Under the pieces are notes generated by a model that did not search any database, was not told the origin of the DNA, and saw only the letters and a list, made by a program, of their open reading frames with translations. Position numbers and translations under genes: made by a program. Of a stretch of DNA of 64,000 nucleotides, positions 43,633 through 53,444 are shown piece after piece. The stretch comes from Corallincola platygyrae. Its GTDB lineage: Bacteria; Pseudomonadota; Gammaproteobacteria; Enterobacterales; Neiellaceae. The DNA is taken from assembly GCF_039544265.1 (NCBI RefSeq), contig NZ_BAABLI010000015.1, forward strand, positions 1 to 64,000, in the 5' to 3' direction. Every line of letters begins with the position of its first letter. Position 1 is the stretch's first letter.

Positions 43633-44157
43633 ATGACACGAGCAGAACAAGGCAAGTTGCCAGTAGCGGAGGTCGACGTACATGGCTGCGTTGGCAAGAT
43701 TGGATTGCACCCCTGTCCCGGCAAACGCGATGGCAGTGATGATTACAGCGCTATGATGGAGCAGGATCTGCAGCAACTCCTATATTGGGGTGCTGAGGCT
43801 GTCGTGACCCTGGTGGAGCCGGAGGAGCTGGAAAAACACAATGTCGCCGACCTCGGAGACAAGGTAGTTAAGTGCGATATGCAGTGGTTTCACCTGCCAG
43901 TACCCGATGTGGGTTTGCAGGATGACGCGTTTGATGAACGTTGGCCTGCAGTAAGCAAGCGTTTGAATGCGTTGTTGGATGGAGGAGCCAATGTCACTTT
44001 TCATTGCCGAGGAGGTACCGGCCGCACCGGTTTTATTGCCGCTCGCCTGATGATTGAACGTGGCATGGATAAACATGAGGTTGAGAAGCTGGTACAAGCC
44101 GCTCGACCCGGAGCACTGACCATGGAGTGTCGAAGGGAATTCCTTGGCTTAGATTAA
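43633..44157 (+). CDS. Dual-specificity/CDKN3-like protein phosphatase
   Basis: The 174-residue protein has the phosphatase P-loop HCRGGTGRTG with Cys125 and Arg131 (CX5R) and a likely general acid Asp92 in PVPDVG. The N-terminal GKIGLHPCPGKRDG motif matches bacterial CDKN3-type phosphatases. It should remove phosphate from tyrosine or serine/threonine. An AGGAG site precedes the ATG. It lies 70 bases after prlC and may be co-transcribed. The substrate is unknown. Confidence 0.85.
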   Translation: MTRAEQGKLPVAEVDVHGCVGKIGLHPCPGKRDGSDDYSAMMEQDLQQLLYWGAEAVVTLVEPEELEKHNVADLGDKVVKCDMQWFHLPVPDVGLQDDAFDERWPAVSKRLNALLDGGANVTFHCRGGTGRTGFIAARLMIERGMDKHEVEKLVQAARPGALTMECRREFLGLD

Positions 44158-44410
44158 ACAGCAGAGTTTTTTGCCTAGCTTTATTAGAAAGGTGTGATAT
44201 TGCTTGCAGGCTAAGCGGGCAATTGTTGCACCTTTTTCTATTTCCCATTATTAAAAATGAGTTGGAAAGGAAGCTTTCTTGCTATTCCTTTTAAGACCCA
44301 GACATGTCCTCATTTTTATATGCTTAGCTAAGCCCCAGCGTTAAAACATTGATGGAACAATTTAGTTTGGAAAGTTAATCCGTATTTACTTACTAAAATT
44401 GGAGTTAAGG

Positions 44411-45076
44411 ATGATTTATAAGTTGAAAATGGTGTTTGTATCCAGTGTTTTATTGATGCTGGTCGGGTGTGTAAGCCCTATTCCGCTTGCTGAACAGACT
44501 CCGTCCCCTGATTATTTGCCCCCCAATAAAATTCTCTTAACGGTAAACGACCAAAGAACAAGGGTATTTGATGGCAAACCTGATGACTTTGTTGGGGTGG
44601 CCCATGGTTCATTTGGGATTCCTTTCGATTGGCATGTCGGAACCGTATTGGCAACTGAAGATGGAGATAAGGAAAGAAACCTGGCTGAGTTCTTGGAGCA
44701 TAGAATTAGTACAGGTTTAAACAGCAAAGGGTGGGATACAGAAGTTGTTGCTATCGCAGATCCAATGGATGAAGGAAGTATTACCCAAACTATTCAAGAG
44801 AAAGATGCTCAGAAGCTGCTAATGATTAACATTCATGAGTGGTACTTCAGTATTAATTTGAATTGGGTTTCTGCTTTCAATTTTGATACTGATGCAACAG
44901 TCAACATCTATGAGACCGAGGATGGCAAGCTGTTCCAGAAAAGAATTGCCGGTAGAGATGTTATCGAGGAGAAAGCTGATGAGTCTCCCCAAAACAATAT
45001 TTTGAGGGCATACAGGGCGCAGTTAGTAGAGATTTTTAGTGATCCTGAAGTCAAAGATGCCCTTCTGAAGATGTAA
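44411..45076 (+). CDS. Hypothetical lipoprotein
   Basis: The 221-residue protein has a lipoprotein signal (LLMLVGC, Cys about 20). The mature part has no recognised domain; it has alternating beta-strand-like segments and a charged C-terminus. The ATG at 44411 has GGAG six bases upstream. The gene is more AT-rich than its neighbours and is bounded by AT-rich flanks, which could reflect horizontal acquisition. A strong hairpin (45092-45119) closes it. Confidence 0.7.
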   Translation: MIYKLKMVFVSSVLLMLVGCVSPIPLAEQTPSPDYLPPNKILLTVNDQRTRVFDGKPDDFVGVAHGSFGIPFDWHVGTVLATEDGDKERNLAEFLEHRISTGLNSKGWDTEVVAIADPMDEGSITQTIQEKDAQKLLMINIHEWYFSINLNWVSAFNFDTDATVNIYETEDGKLFQKRIAGRDVIEEKADESPQNNILRAYRAQLVEIFSDPEVKDALLKM

Positions 45077-45091
45077 TCTGTTTCCATAAAT

Positions 45092-45119
45092 AGACTGGGT
45101 GGCACCTCCCACCCAGTCT
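45092..45119 (+). terminator. Hairpin after the lipoprotein gene
   Basis: AGACTGGGTGG (45092-45102) pairs with CCACCCAGTCT (45109-45119), an 11-bp perfect stem 16 bases after the stop. There is no T-run, so it may be a 3' stabiliser or a Rho-assisted end. Confidence 0.55.
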
Positions 45120-45310
45120 CGCATTTCAACTGACCTTTCTCTCATTTCCCTGCATTTCGCGGCATCGTTCAAACTCTGAAACATCCAAATTTTGTACTGT
45201 TTAAAATGTGACCATTCAGCAGTTTTGTTTTGTTTCCAACTGCTTTAATTGCTGTCGTACTTATTGAAAAGGCGAACGCAATCAAGCGTATTCCTCGCAA
45301 GGAGAGCAAG

Positions 45311-45889
45311 GTGAAACAGTTGGTCCTAAAAGCGATTACCTTCCTGCAACTGGTGTGTGTGATAGCACTGGTGCTGGGAGGATGGGACGCTTTTCTTTAT
45401 TGGCAGCAAAATGGCGAACAGCCAATCAAAAGGGCTGCACAATCTCTGGTTGTTGATGCACCCACTAACCACTATGTAGAGGTCAGTGGTGGCTTACGTG
45501 AAGTGACCAACACCTACGAAGTCTCGATAACATCAGGTCAACCAACGGAGTACTATGTGCCGGTGGTGGTTCAGGCGGGTGACGAGCCGCAGTTAACTTA
45601 CCTGATCAAGCAAACTGACGAACCCAGCATTACTGATTTGTTTGGTGAGGTGCACGAGCGCGGATATCTGGTCTCCAGGCATCTCCCCGTAGATTTAGAG
45701 CAGGCATTTCGCCATCAGTACCACTTCTCTGGCAGGTTGTTGGTACTTGAAGCGGATTACCTGCCAATGCCTGTGCATGGCAAACTGCTGGTATTGCTGC
45801 TGCCCATGGTACTGCTGTTGATAGCTGTGGCCGCGCGCTCTATCTGCCTCAATGGGCGTCATTGGGCTTGGTATGATGGTTACGTGTAG
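45311..45889 (+). CDS. Hypothetical bitopic membrane protein, 192 residues
   Basis: A GTG with AAGGAG at six-base spacing starts the protein. It has an N-terminal helix (about 8-28), a periplasmic-looking domain of about 125 residues, and a C-terminal helix (LLVLLLPMVLLLIAVAARS). A longer frame from a TTG at 45230 lacks a ribosome site. The family is not recognised. It is followed by a terminator acting mainly on the opposite strand. Confidence 0.68.
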   Translation: MKQLVLKAITFLQLVCVIALVLGGWDAFLYWQQNGEQPIKRAAQSLVVDAPTNHYVEVSGGLREVTNTYEVSITSGQPTEYYVPVVVQAGDEPQLTYLIKQTDEPSITDLFGEVHERGYLVSRHLPVDLEQAFRHQYHFSGRLLVLEADYLPMPVHGKLLVLLLPMVLLLIAVAARSICLNGRHWAWYDGYV

Positions 45890-45911
45890 CTTGTTTGAAG
45901 AGCTCTGGACA

Positions 45912-45939
45912 GAAAAAAAGCGCTCACAAGGAGCGCTTT
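45912..45939 (-). terminator. Intrinsic terminator for the TonB receptor gene
   Basis: AAAGCGCTC (45917-45925) pairs with GAGCGCTTT (45931-45939). On the minus strand the stem runs into seven T. It lies about 85 bases past the TonB-receptor stop. Confidence 0.8.
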
Positions 45940-46026
45940 CGGGGGGTACGCTGTCCCATACAAGGGATTTGGACAACGCTCTTTTGTTTCAGCCCTGGGT
46001 TCTCATTACAGGACCAAAAACGTTCT

Positions 46027-48654
46027 TTACATGCGGTACGTGAAACCCGCAAAGAAGTAACGACCTAACACGTCGTAAGCCTCAGGTACCGTATTCATAT
46101 CTGAATAGCTTGGTACGTAAGGTGGTTCTTTGTCGAATAGATTATCGATACCGACCTTCAGGCTCAAGCTGTCATTAACATAATATTGACCTGAAACATC
46201 GTGGTATGTCACAGAAGAGACTTCGTAATCTTCATAAAGGTCATCCATCGAGTGGATGTAACGCATTTTGTAGGTGAAGTCCCAATCATCTGATCCCACA
46301 CGAATATTTGCATTACTACGCCAGCGAGCGTAGGCCCCTGTCATGCCGCTGATGGTGCCGGTGTAGTCATTGCCGTCTTCTTCAAATTCGATCAGGTAAG
46401 AGCTATCTAAGTTAGTGCTCCAGTCCAGATCAAAGGCTATGAAGCTGTACTGAACGTTAGTGTCGATACCAGAAGTCTGCTGATAACCCACGTTGGTCAG
46501 TGGACGGTCAACGTTACTGATCTCACCGGTTAGACTGTCACGACTAATGTTCAACGTATCACAGGCCTCGGAGATACCTCCGTAGCACGCATCCAGATAC
46601 TGCTGTGTATCAATACGTACGATGGCATTTTCAATTTCGATCTTGTAGTAGTCCATGGTCAATGACAAGCCATCAACATACTCTGGGCTGTAAACAACAC
46701 CGAAGGTCCATGTATCAGCTGTTTCCGGCTGCAGGTCTTCATCAGATACCCAGGTCGATTCGATCTGGAAATCATTGAACTGGTAATCGGTATTGCCGAT
46801 CTCGGAGTGACACTGCTGATAAAGCGCACCGGTTGGATCTGAGTCGCCATAGCCAGAGCAAGGATCTGTTACGTAGTCGAATGAACCGACATTACCGCCA
46901 TAGAGCTCATCAACACTCGGTGCACGGAAGGCGGTTGAACGCACGGCACGCACCATCCACTCATCGTCTACTTTCCAGCTCAGACCCAGTTTCCAAGTGT
47001 CGTCACTACCGAAAGTACTGTAGTCGAACCAACGGACTGCAGCTTCCAGTGTCACATCATCTGCAAAACGCATGTCAGACAGCAACGGAATAGCAAATTC
47101 AGCATAAGCTGAGGTGGTATCGTAAGAACCGTCGGTTGCATCCTGTTGTGACTGCGAACTTTCACCTGCCACCGTGACTGAGTCTGGCTGGAACCAGCCC
47201 TTCTCCTCACGGTACTCAAGGCCTGCTGCGAACCCAACAGTGCCAGTAGGGATCTCAAAGGCGTCACCAGAGATGTTGAAGTTCACTACGTTCATCTCGT
47301 TACCGCCGCTGGATTGGTCGGTGTAAGTCACGTAGTCGAGTGTTTCCTGGCTGATCTGTCCTTCCGGCACGAACCAGTCCTGACAAGGTACACCATTCTG
47401 ACCACAGCTGTCTGAATAGGCGGTTTCCATCATCTTTTTGTTGTTAATCAGGTTGTGAACTTTGCTGTTGGCGTCATTGCGGCCCCAGGTGTAGCTCAGA
47501 TCCCAATCGTAGCCATTGCCAATATCCCAGTAACCCTCTACACCCACTACAACTCTGGTGGTGTCAGTAACCTGCTCGTATTGGCGCGGACCGGCCTCGG
47601 TCATACGGCGCTTGTAACTGACGTCACTGCCAAACGGGTTACCGATGGCATCGTCACCAAACTGAACTCCTGTCACGGGTGAGGGGGCCAATTGCTGATC
47701 AGAAGTACGTTTGGTGTAAAGAAACTCGGTGAATGCAGTGAGGTCATCATTCAACTCGAAGTTACCATTACCAAAAATGCTGACACGTTCCTGTGGCGTG
47801 TACAGATAGCTATATGGCACATAATTAAAGGCATCGGTCTGGTTGACCCACTGGCCTGAATTGGGATCGTACTGCTTCCATCCATCGCCAGGGTTGACTG
47901 CACCACCAGGGATAGTCGAGCTGCCAGGCACACAGCTTGGATCGGTAGAGCCGTCCAGCGCACAGGAAGACCAGCCACGGTCACTTTGCTTTGCACTGCC
48001 GCGGTCAACATAGGTTGCACCAAGTACAAAGTTGCCTCGGTCGCTGCTGCCGCCCATCAACAGGCTGATATCGCCAGTGTTGGCGTCGCCTTCACCACTG
48101 CCACCATAGGTGCCTGAGAGTTCCAGGCCTTCAAAGCTTTTTTTAGTGATGATGTTAACCACGCCAGCAATGGCGTCGGAGCCGTATACAGCAGAAGCAC
48201 CATCTTTCAACACTTCAATACGTTCGATCATCGCCAGAGGAATGGTGTTCAGGTCGACGGATGCATCAGCACCTGTACCTGAATTCACCATGCGGCGACC
48301 ATTGACTAGTACCAGGGTGCGCTGCGTGCCCATACCTCGCAGGTCAACGCGAGCAGCACCTACGCCGCCGTTGTTGGATGAGGCGCCAGTCGCCATACCT
48401 GCAGAGGCTGTGGATTGCTGCAGAACCTGCTCTACTGAGGTATAGCTGCCAGCGGCAATATCTTCCGCAGAAATCAGTTGAACAGGGCTGGCGCTTTCCA
48501 TATCTGCACGCTTGATACGTGAGCCGGTAATTTCGATACGTTCAACCTGTTCTTCGCTATCGGCGTCGTTAGCAAGTACGGGTTGTGCCAGCAGCGGAAT
48601 ACCTGCCAGCAAGCATATCGATCGGGTGATCGTATTGAGTTTGGTTGTAAGCAT
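46027..48654 (-). CDS. TonB-dependent outer-membrane receptor
   Basis: The 875-residue protein has a signal peptide (about 1-28) and a TonB-box-like EQVERIEITGSRI (about 35-47). A plug domain with VNGRRM and VYGSDAIAGVVNIITKK is followed by a 22-strand-type beta barrel with FRAPSVDELYGGNVGSF, ending in Phe-Thr-Tyr-Arg-Met. It belongs to the large Alteromonadales group with the GSRIKR motif, often importing peptides, glycans or siderophores. No substrate genes are adjacent. An AAGGAG site lies eight bases before the ATG. Confidence 0.92.
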   Translation of the reverse strand: MLTTKLNTITRSICLLAGIPLLAQPVLANDADSEEQVERIEITGSRIKRADMESASPVQLISAEDIAAGSYTSVEQVLQQSTASAGMATGASSNNGGVGAARVDLRGMGTQRTLVLVNGRRMVNSGTGADASVDLNTIPLAMIERIEVLKDGASAVYGSDAIAGVVNIITKKSFEGLELSGTYGGSGEGDANTGDISLLMGGSSDRGNFVLGATYVDRGSAKQSDRGWSSCALDGSTDPSCVPGSSTIPGGAVNPGDGWKQYDPNSGQWVNQTDAFNYVPYSYLYTPQERVSIFGNGNFELNDDLTAFTEFLYTKRTSDQQLAPSPVTGVQFGDDAIGNPFGSDVSYKRRMTEAGPRQYEQVTDTTRVVVGVEGYWDIGNGYDWDLSYTWGRNDANSKVHNLINNKKMMETAYSDSCGQNGVPCQDWFVPEGQISQETLDYVTYTDQSSGGNEMNVVNFNISGDAFEIPTGTVGFAAGLEYREEKGWFQPDSVTVAGESSQSQQDATDGSYDTTSAYAEFAIPLLSDMRFADDVTLEAAVRWFDYSTFGSDDTWKLGLSWKVDDEWMVRAVRSTAFRAPSVDELYGGNVGSFDYVTDPCSGYGDSDPTGALYQQCHSEIGNTDYQFNDFQIESTWVSDEDLQPETADTWTFGVVYSPEYVDGLSLTMDYYKIEIENAIVRIDTQQYLDACYGGISEACDTLNISRDSLTGEISNVDRPLTNVGYQQTSGIDTNVQYSFIAFDLDWSTNLDSSYLIEFEEDGNDYTGTISGMTGAYARWRSNANIRVGSDDWDFTYKMRYIHSMDDLYEDYEVSSVTYHDVSGQYYVNDSLSLKVGIDNLFDKEPPYVPSYSDMNTVPEAYDVLGRYFFAGFTYRM

Positions 48655-49117
48655 TGGAAGTGCTCCTTGAAATCGATGGACAGTGCTTTTTTAACTCGGG
48701 ATTTTTATTGGTTTTTCCCGTTGGGCTGACGTTAAAAGCTATTTTCGAAGGAGCGTCAATCGTGATAATAGATTGATATTGATGATAAAAAGTTTAGAGA
48801 GTGTGTATTAGAGGTCAATTATATGTAATGGAACTGTAGCCATATGGTTAAGTAGCATCTAAACCTGTTCACCACATAAACAGCATGGCTAAAAAGCGAA
48901 CATTTACTTTTGTGAAAATTGTTGCGTGACAGGCGTTTTGGATAGATGTAAAAGTGTGATCGGTGTCACGTTTGGTTGGGTGGGTTTCAGGAACTTTTTT
49001 TGAATGGCTTTTTTCAGACAAGACAAAATTGCGCTAGTTCAAATTCGACCCATTTAAAAGTTACATCTCGGTGACACCTTTCCCTCCTATGTTGCTTTCA
49101 GTGCCAACTTGTAACAT
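48655..49117. other. Intergenic gap between the TonB receptor and GGDEF genes
   Basis: This 463-base AT-rich stretch has no credible ORF. It includes the TonB-gene leader with its ribosome site, a weak CGGGA/TCCCG hairpin near 48698-48721, and the region 48770-49000 rich in TGATA-type words. No clear terminator or operator was found. Confidence 0.5.
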
Positions 49118-51013
49118 TTAACTGTCTATCTCCACTCGATTTCGGCCAGCCTGTTTTGCCTGGTAGAGCAATTCGTCTCCTCGCTGGTAGAGAGATTCAA
49201 AACTATCGTCTGGCTGGCAAAGGGTCAGTCCCATACTCACCGTGACAGCAATTTCGCCATTATCCGTTTGAAAAGGTTGGCCTGAAATCGCGTTTAGTAG
49301 TCGTTGAGATGCACCTTTGGCATTCTTTTTTGAGCAGCCTGGTAGCAAGATTAGAAACTCTTCTCCGCCTATGCGGCCGAACATGTCGCCACGGCGTAAC
49401 TGCTGCCTGATCCGTTTCGTCAGCATACGTAGGATGTGATCACCCGTTGGATGGCCAAAGTTATCATTAATCGATTTGAAATGATCTACATCGACAACCA
49501 TCAGGGCTAGCGATGTATCACTGCGGCGATGTTTTTTCACCAGATGATTGCCCGTGCGAATAATCTGCCGGCGGTTTAGCACACCTGTAAGGCTGTCTTT
49601 CTGTGCTAGCTGTTGTAAACGCCACAGAAAGTAGGTCAGTAGGGTGAGAGAGACTATCAGCACGAGTAGCAGGGCATACTGCATTTTTATTTGTCTGGAG
49701 CGCAGTTCATTTAGCTGGCGTTGCTCCGCCAATCTACGCTCTTGCAGAATATTCTGTTTGGTGAGCAAATCTGCTCGGGTTTTGTTGATTGCATTGTCCA
49801 TCTGGGCACTGAGGGTGGCGATACTTTCGCGTTGCTGGATGGCATTGAATTTTCTGAGGTCATTGGCCCACTTTGCGTAGAGCTCAAGTGCCTGTTGGGT
49901 TTGACCCCTTACTTTTGCCAACTCAGCTTTATAGCCCAGTGCGATCAATTGATTAGCTTCGCGGGACAGAGCCTTGAATTCGTCATAATCCTGCTCACTC
50001 AGCTCCTGAAGTCGATTTGCTTCTGAGAAGTTGCGATTGTGGGCTCTGATTAACGCGGCGAGCATAAAAAAGGGATAGCGAAAGCGAGCTTCGTCAATCT
50101 CACTGATCTCACGTAACGCAATATCAACGCTGTAGTTCGCATCTTGATAGCGTTGCAGTTGATGTAGCGCCATCATGCGACGAAATTGAACGAAAAAAAG
50201 GCCGTAACCCCACTTAGCTCTGCGGACATCCACTTCTAATTGCTGTAATACTTCCAGAGCTTCTTCTGCGCGGTCCAGGCGAATAAGCACTAACGCAATA
50301 TTTGAGCGCAATGTCAGACCCGTAATCAGATCTTCGGCCTTAAGCTTCTCTTGAGCCTCCAGCATCGTATCGTAAGCTTCCTGAAACCGCCCTTGCAGAA
50401 ACAGCACCGATGCGGCGTAAATCTTTGCGTTAAACGTAAATTCGTGCCAACCCTCGGTATTCTCTTCGTCGGGCTGCATTTCTCTTATTATTGCCAGCGC
50501 ATTATCTACTGTCGTGATTGCTTTAGAGCGTTGTTCAGATACCGCATAAGATTGAGCCAGGGATAGGGTTAGTTGGCCTCTCACCAAATTTGCTGATTCT
50601 GGCTGTGCTTCGATTTGTTGTGTCAGCCATTGCTGCTCTCCAGCATAGTTGCCCTGCCTTTGCAGCAATACCCCCTTGATCTGAATGACCTCGACTCTAA
50701 ATCGTGGAGGGGCGGAGGCCAGCGATTTTAAGGCCTGCTCGGCTTTAACTAGCGCCTCATCACGTTGTCCAATTTGGATATAAGTATTCAATAGCCAGAC
50801 CCAGCTTTCCGACAGTTCTTCAATAGAAACATCATCTGGTGGCGTGCTAAGCCAGTAGTTGAGCCTCGCGACTAAAAGGGTTGGGGTATAGCGCTGACTC
50901 TCCAATGACTCTCTGAGATCGACCCAGGCGGGTGCCGACGCAATAGCGTTTTTTGCAGAAATAATACTCGCAAAAACAAGGAGAAAGATGGCAATGCACG
51001 GCTGACTACGCAA
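49118..51013 (-). CDS. TPR sensor diguanylate cyclase (GGDEF)
   Basis: The 631-residue protein has a signal peptide (about 1-25) and a periplasmic domain of TPR-like repeats to about 415. A coiled stretch rich in Arg/Gln precedes a membrane helix (YALLLVLIVSLTLLTYFLW, about 440-460) and a cytoplasmic GGDEF domain. That domain has DSLTGVLNRRQI, VDVDHFKSINDNFGHPTGD and the active-site GGEEF. It should make c-di-GMP in response to a periplasmic signal. The PilZ protein at 25318 is one possible receiver. Confidence 0.93.
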   Translation of the reverse strand: MRSQPCIAIFLLVFASIISAKNAIASAPAWVDLRESLESQRYTPTLLVARLNYWLSTPPDDVSIEELSESWVWLLNTYIQIGQRDEALVKAEQALKSLASAPPRFRVEVIQIKGVLLQRQGNYAGEQQWLTQQIEAQPESANLVRGQLTLSLAQSYAVSEQRSKAITTVDNALAIIREMQPDEENTEGWHEFTFNAKIYAASVLFLQGRFQEAYDTMLEAQEKLKAEDLITGLTLRSNIALVLIRLDRAEEALEVLQQLEVDVRRAKWGYGLFFVQFRRMMALHQLQRYQDANYSVDIALREISEIDEARFRYPFFMLAALIRAHNRNFSEANRLQELSEQDYDEFKALSREANQLIALGYKAELAKVRGQTQQALELYAKWANDLRKFNAIQQRESIATLSAQMDNAINKTRADLLTKQNILQERRLAEQRQLNELRSRQIKMQYALLLVLIVSLTLLTYFLWRLQQLAQKDSLTGVLNRRQIIRTGNHLVKKHRRSDTSLALMVVDVDHFKSINDNFGHPTGDHILRMLTKRIRQQLRRGDMFGRIGGEEFLILLPGCSKKNAKGASQRLLNAISGQPFQTDNGEIAVTVSMGLTLCQPDDSFESLYQRGDELLYQAKQAGRNRVEIDS

Positions 51014-51180
51014 TCTAGCCTCGTCGATGTTGAATGGTAGTTACTAATAACTTAGGAGGCTTTTTCAGGTTGTTCAAAGAAGGCGGATACTCTGTGATAG
51101 TTTTGTGATGATTTTAGAATTTGGCTGGGAGATGTTACTCGCAAACTTGATCATGAGAATTCACATGGAGATAGATTCAA

Positions 51181-51876
51181 ATGAACAAGTTAAAGTTTGC
51201 TCTACCTGCCGCAGTGATGTTGGCTGCCGGCGCCTCTGCCAATGCTGCTCAACTTGAGATCAGCGTACAAAACCTGACACATGGTATCCACTTTACCCCC
51301 CTGATTATCGCGGCACACCCCGGTGATGTTTACATGTACCAAACAGGTGAAGCAGCATCTGCAGCGCTTCAAGCGATGGCAGAAGGCGGTGATATCTCCA
51401 TGTTGGAAGCCGCATTGGATGGTATGCCTGTGTTGTCTAACCCTGCCGGCGGCCTGTTGGCACCGGGCGCATCAACAACACCTATGATGCTGGATACAGG
51501 TGAGATGACTTACCTTTCTCTCACTGGCATGTTGCTACCCACCAACGACGGTTTTGTTGGTTTAGATCGCTGGATGATCCCATCTGAGCCCGGCACCTAT
51601 ACGGTTTACCTGAAAGGTTATGACGCGGGTACTGAAGCCAATGATGAAATTATCAACGGCGGCGGCATGTCAGGTGTTCCGGGGATTCCGGTTGCACCAG
51701 GCGGTGATGGCGGCACGGGCGCGAGCGGCGTTACCAGCACTGAATTGAATACGACTGTGCATATTCACCCTGGTGTTTTAGGTGACTTTGACCCTGCAGG
51801 TGGTGTTTCCGACCTCGACCCAAGCGCACACCGCTGGCTGAATCCTGTGGCCAAGCTGACCGTTACCGTACAGTAA
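51181..51876 (+). CDS. Spondin-domain secreted protein
   Basis: The 231-residue protein has a signal peptide (about 1-22). A spondin-type domain has the pattern LEISVQNLTHGIHFTPLIIAAH, AEGGD, NDGFVGLDRW and YDAGTEANDE, then a Gly-rich insert and VHIHPGVLGD with His ligand-like residues, ending WLNPVAKLTVTV. Bacterial spondin domains are extracellular beta-sandwich proteins of unclear role. GGAG lies upstream of the ATG. The next gene is a paralogue. Confidence 0.85.
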   Translation: MNKLKFALPAAVMLAAGASANAAQLEISVQNLTHGIHFTPLIIAAHPGDVYMYQTGEAASAALQAMAEGGDISMLEAALDGMPVLSNPAGGLLAPGASTTPMMLDTGEMTYLSLTGMLLPTNDGFVGLDRWMIPSEPGTYTVYLKGYDAGTEANDEIINGGGMSGVPGIPVAPGGDGGTGASGVTSTELNTTVHIHPGVLGDFDPAGGVSDLDPSAHRWLNPVAKLTVTVQ

Positions 51877-51889
51877 GGGAGGGCGAGCC

Positions 51890-52594
51890 ATGAATAAGCA
51901 ATCCCTATTTAAACTTGCAACGCCGCTTTTGGCCATCGCAGTGATCAGTGGCTGTAGTGATGACGATGATGATGAAGAGATCGTTATCGAGCCCTTGATG
52001 CGCAGTTATGAAGTTCAGGTCGTTAATTTAACGCCAAACCAGCCATTGTCTCCAGTTGCTGCTCTGGTGCATGACAGCACTATTCAAGCCTGGATGCTAG
52101 GCTCGCCTGCTATCGTGCCATTGGAAGTGATGGCCGAAGGCGGTGATAACAGCCAACTACTGGCGATCGAAGGTCTATGGGCCTCAGCTTCTGGTGCAGG
52201 TGTAATTATGCCGGGCGCGTCTGAAACCATGATGTTGGAATTTGAAGACAGCGTCGATCTTAACCTGACCTTGGCAACCATGTTAGTTAACACCAATGAT
52301 GCCTTTACCGGTCTCAACAGTTGGTCAATAGATCAACTGGCTGTAGGTGACTCCTGGTCAGCCACAACCAACGTGTATGACGCGGGTACCGAAGCCAATT
52401 CCGAAACTGCGGCCACTATTCCTGGCCCAGCCGCTGGTGGTGAAGGCTATGCCGAGGCGCGAGATGACGTTGACCGTGTTTATGTGCATGCGGGGGTTAT
52501 CAGTGCTGATGACGGTTTGACCGATTCGGCCCTGTCATTCAGTCACCGCTTTGACAATCCGGCAATGAAAATCACTATCACCCGTATCGAGTGA
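51890..52594 (+). CDS. Spondin-domain lipoprotein, paralogue of the preceding gene
   Basis: The 234-residue protein has a lipobox (VISGC, Cys about 22) followed by a run of Asp/Glu (DDDDDEE). The spondin domain again has VQVVNLTPNQPLSP, AEGGDNSQ, NDAFTGLNSW, YDAGTEANSE and VYVHAGVI. It is probably anchored to the outer membrane. The two spondin genes are 13 bases apart and probably arose by duplication with different export signals. A hairpin closes the pair. Confidence 0.85.
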   Translation: MNKQSLFKLATPLLAIAVISGCSDDDDDEEIVIEPLMRSYEVQVVNLTPNQPLSPVAALVHDSTIQAWMLGSPAIVPLEVMAEGGDNSQLLAIEGLWASASGAGVIMPGASETMMLEFEDSVDLNLTLATMLVNTNDAFTGLNSWSIDQLAVGDSWSATTNVYDAGTEANSETAATIPGPAAGGEGYAEARDDVDRVYVHAGVISADDGLTDSALSFSHRFDNPAMKITITRIE

Positions 52595-52607
52595 TAGTGC
52601 AGTGACG

Positions 52608-52656
52608 CTCCTTATCGCCCTGTTTTTCTCCATTCTAAACCTGGGGCGGTAAGGAG
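52608..52656 (+). terminator. Hairpin after the spondin operon
   Basis: CTCCTTATCGCCC (52608-52620) pairs with GGGCGGTAAGGAG (52644-52656), one G-T pair apart from perfect, across a 23-base loop, followed by AATTTTC. It probably ends spondin transcription before the response-regulator gene. Confidence 0.65.
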
Positions 52657-52727
52657 AATTTTCATTGTCGGAAATTTAATCGGCGTTGGACCGGTCTGCT
52701 CCTTCATTGCAGCCAAAGGGGCAGGCT

Positions 52728-53444
52728 ATGAAGGCACGGATTTTACTGGTCGAAGACCACGCGGATATCGCCAATCTGATTGGCATAAACCTGGGAATGA
52801 TGGATTACGAGGTGGATGCTTACGGCGATGGTAAACAAGCGTCACGGCGTCTGCATCAGGAGTACGACATGGCCATATTCGACATCATGTTGCCCGGCGG
52901 CATTGACGGTCTGAGCCTTTGCCGTCAGCTTCGGCGCATCAACGAAGATATCCCTATCCTGATGTTGACGGCTAAATCTGGCGAGCAGGATCTGGTGGTT
53001 GGTTTAGAAAGTGGTGCCGATGATTATCTGGCCAAGCCATTCAGCGTACTGGAGCTGCAAGCCCGCGTAAAAGCGCTGCTGCGTCGATATCACCGTCACC
53101 ATCAACAGGCAGAGGAAGGTCCTAAACCGATCTGCCTTGAAGATCTGGAGATCGATCCGACTACACGCCTGGTTCATGTCGCTAAACAGTTAATTAACTT
53201 AACCGCCACTGAATTCGAGTTGCTCTGGCACATGGCCAGTCAGCCGGGCCGAGTATTCAGTCGTGAACAGCTTCTTAATCAGGTATGGGGGCATCGCCAT
53301 GATGGCTACGCCCATACCGTTAATTCCACCGTTAATCGACTTCGCAGCAAACTGGAGTTGGACCCTGCGCGCCCTCGCTGGATCCATACCGTTTGGGGTG
53401 TGGGGTACAAGTTTGCCGGTGGACAACTTGCGGATAGCCACTGA
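52728..53444 (+). CDS. OmpR/PhoB-family response regulator
   Basis: The 238-residue protein has a receiver domain with phospho-acceptor Asp52 (AIFDIMLPGG), Lys in LAKPFSVLEL, and a C-terminal winged helix (LTATEFELLWHMASQPGRVFSREQLL, VNRLRSKLE, VWGVGYKF). The start has AAGGGG upstream. One extra Gly follows the acceptor loop (LPGGIDG). It overlaps the kinase gene by one base (TGATG), so they form a pair. The spondin genes are plausible targets by location only. Confidence 0.92.
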   Translation: MKARILLVEDHADIANLIGINLGMMDYEVDAYGDGKQASRRLHQEYDMAIFDIMLPGGIDGLSLCRQLRRINEDIPILMLTAKSGEQDLVVGLESGADDYLAKPFSVLELQARVKALLRRYHRHHQQAEEGPKPICLEDLEIDPTTRLVHVAKQLINLTATEFELLWHMASQPGRVFSREQLLNQVWGHRHDGYAHTVNSTVNRLRSKLELDPARPRWIHTVWGVGYKFAGGQLADSH

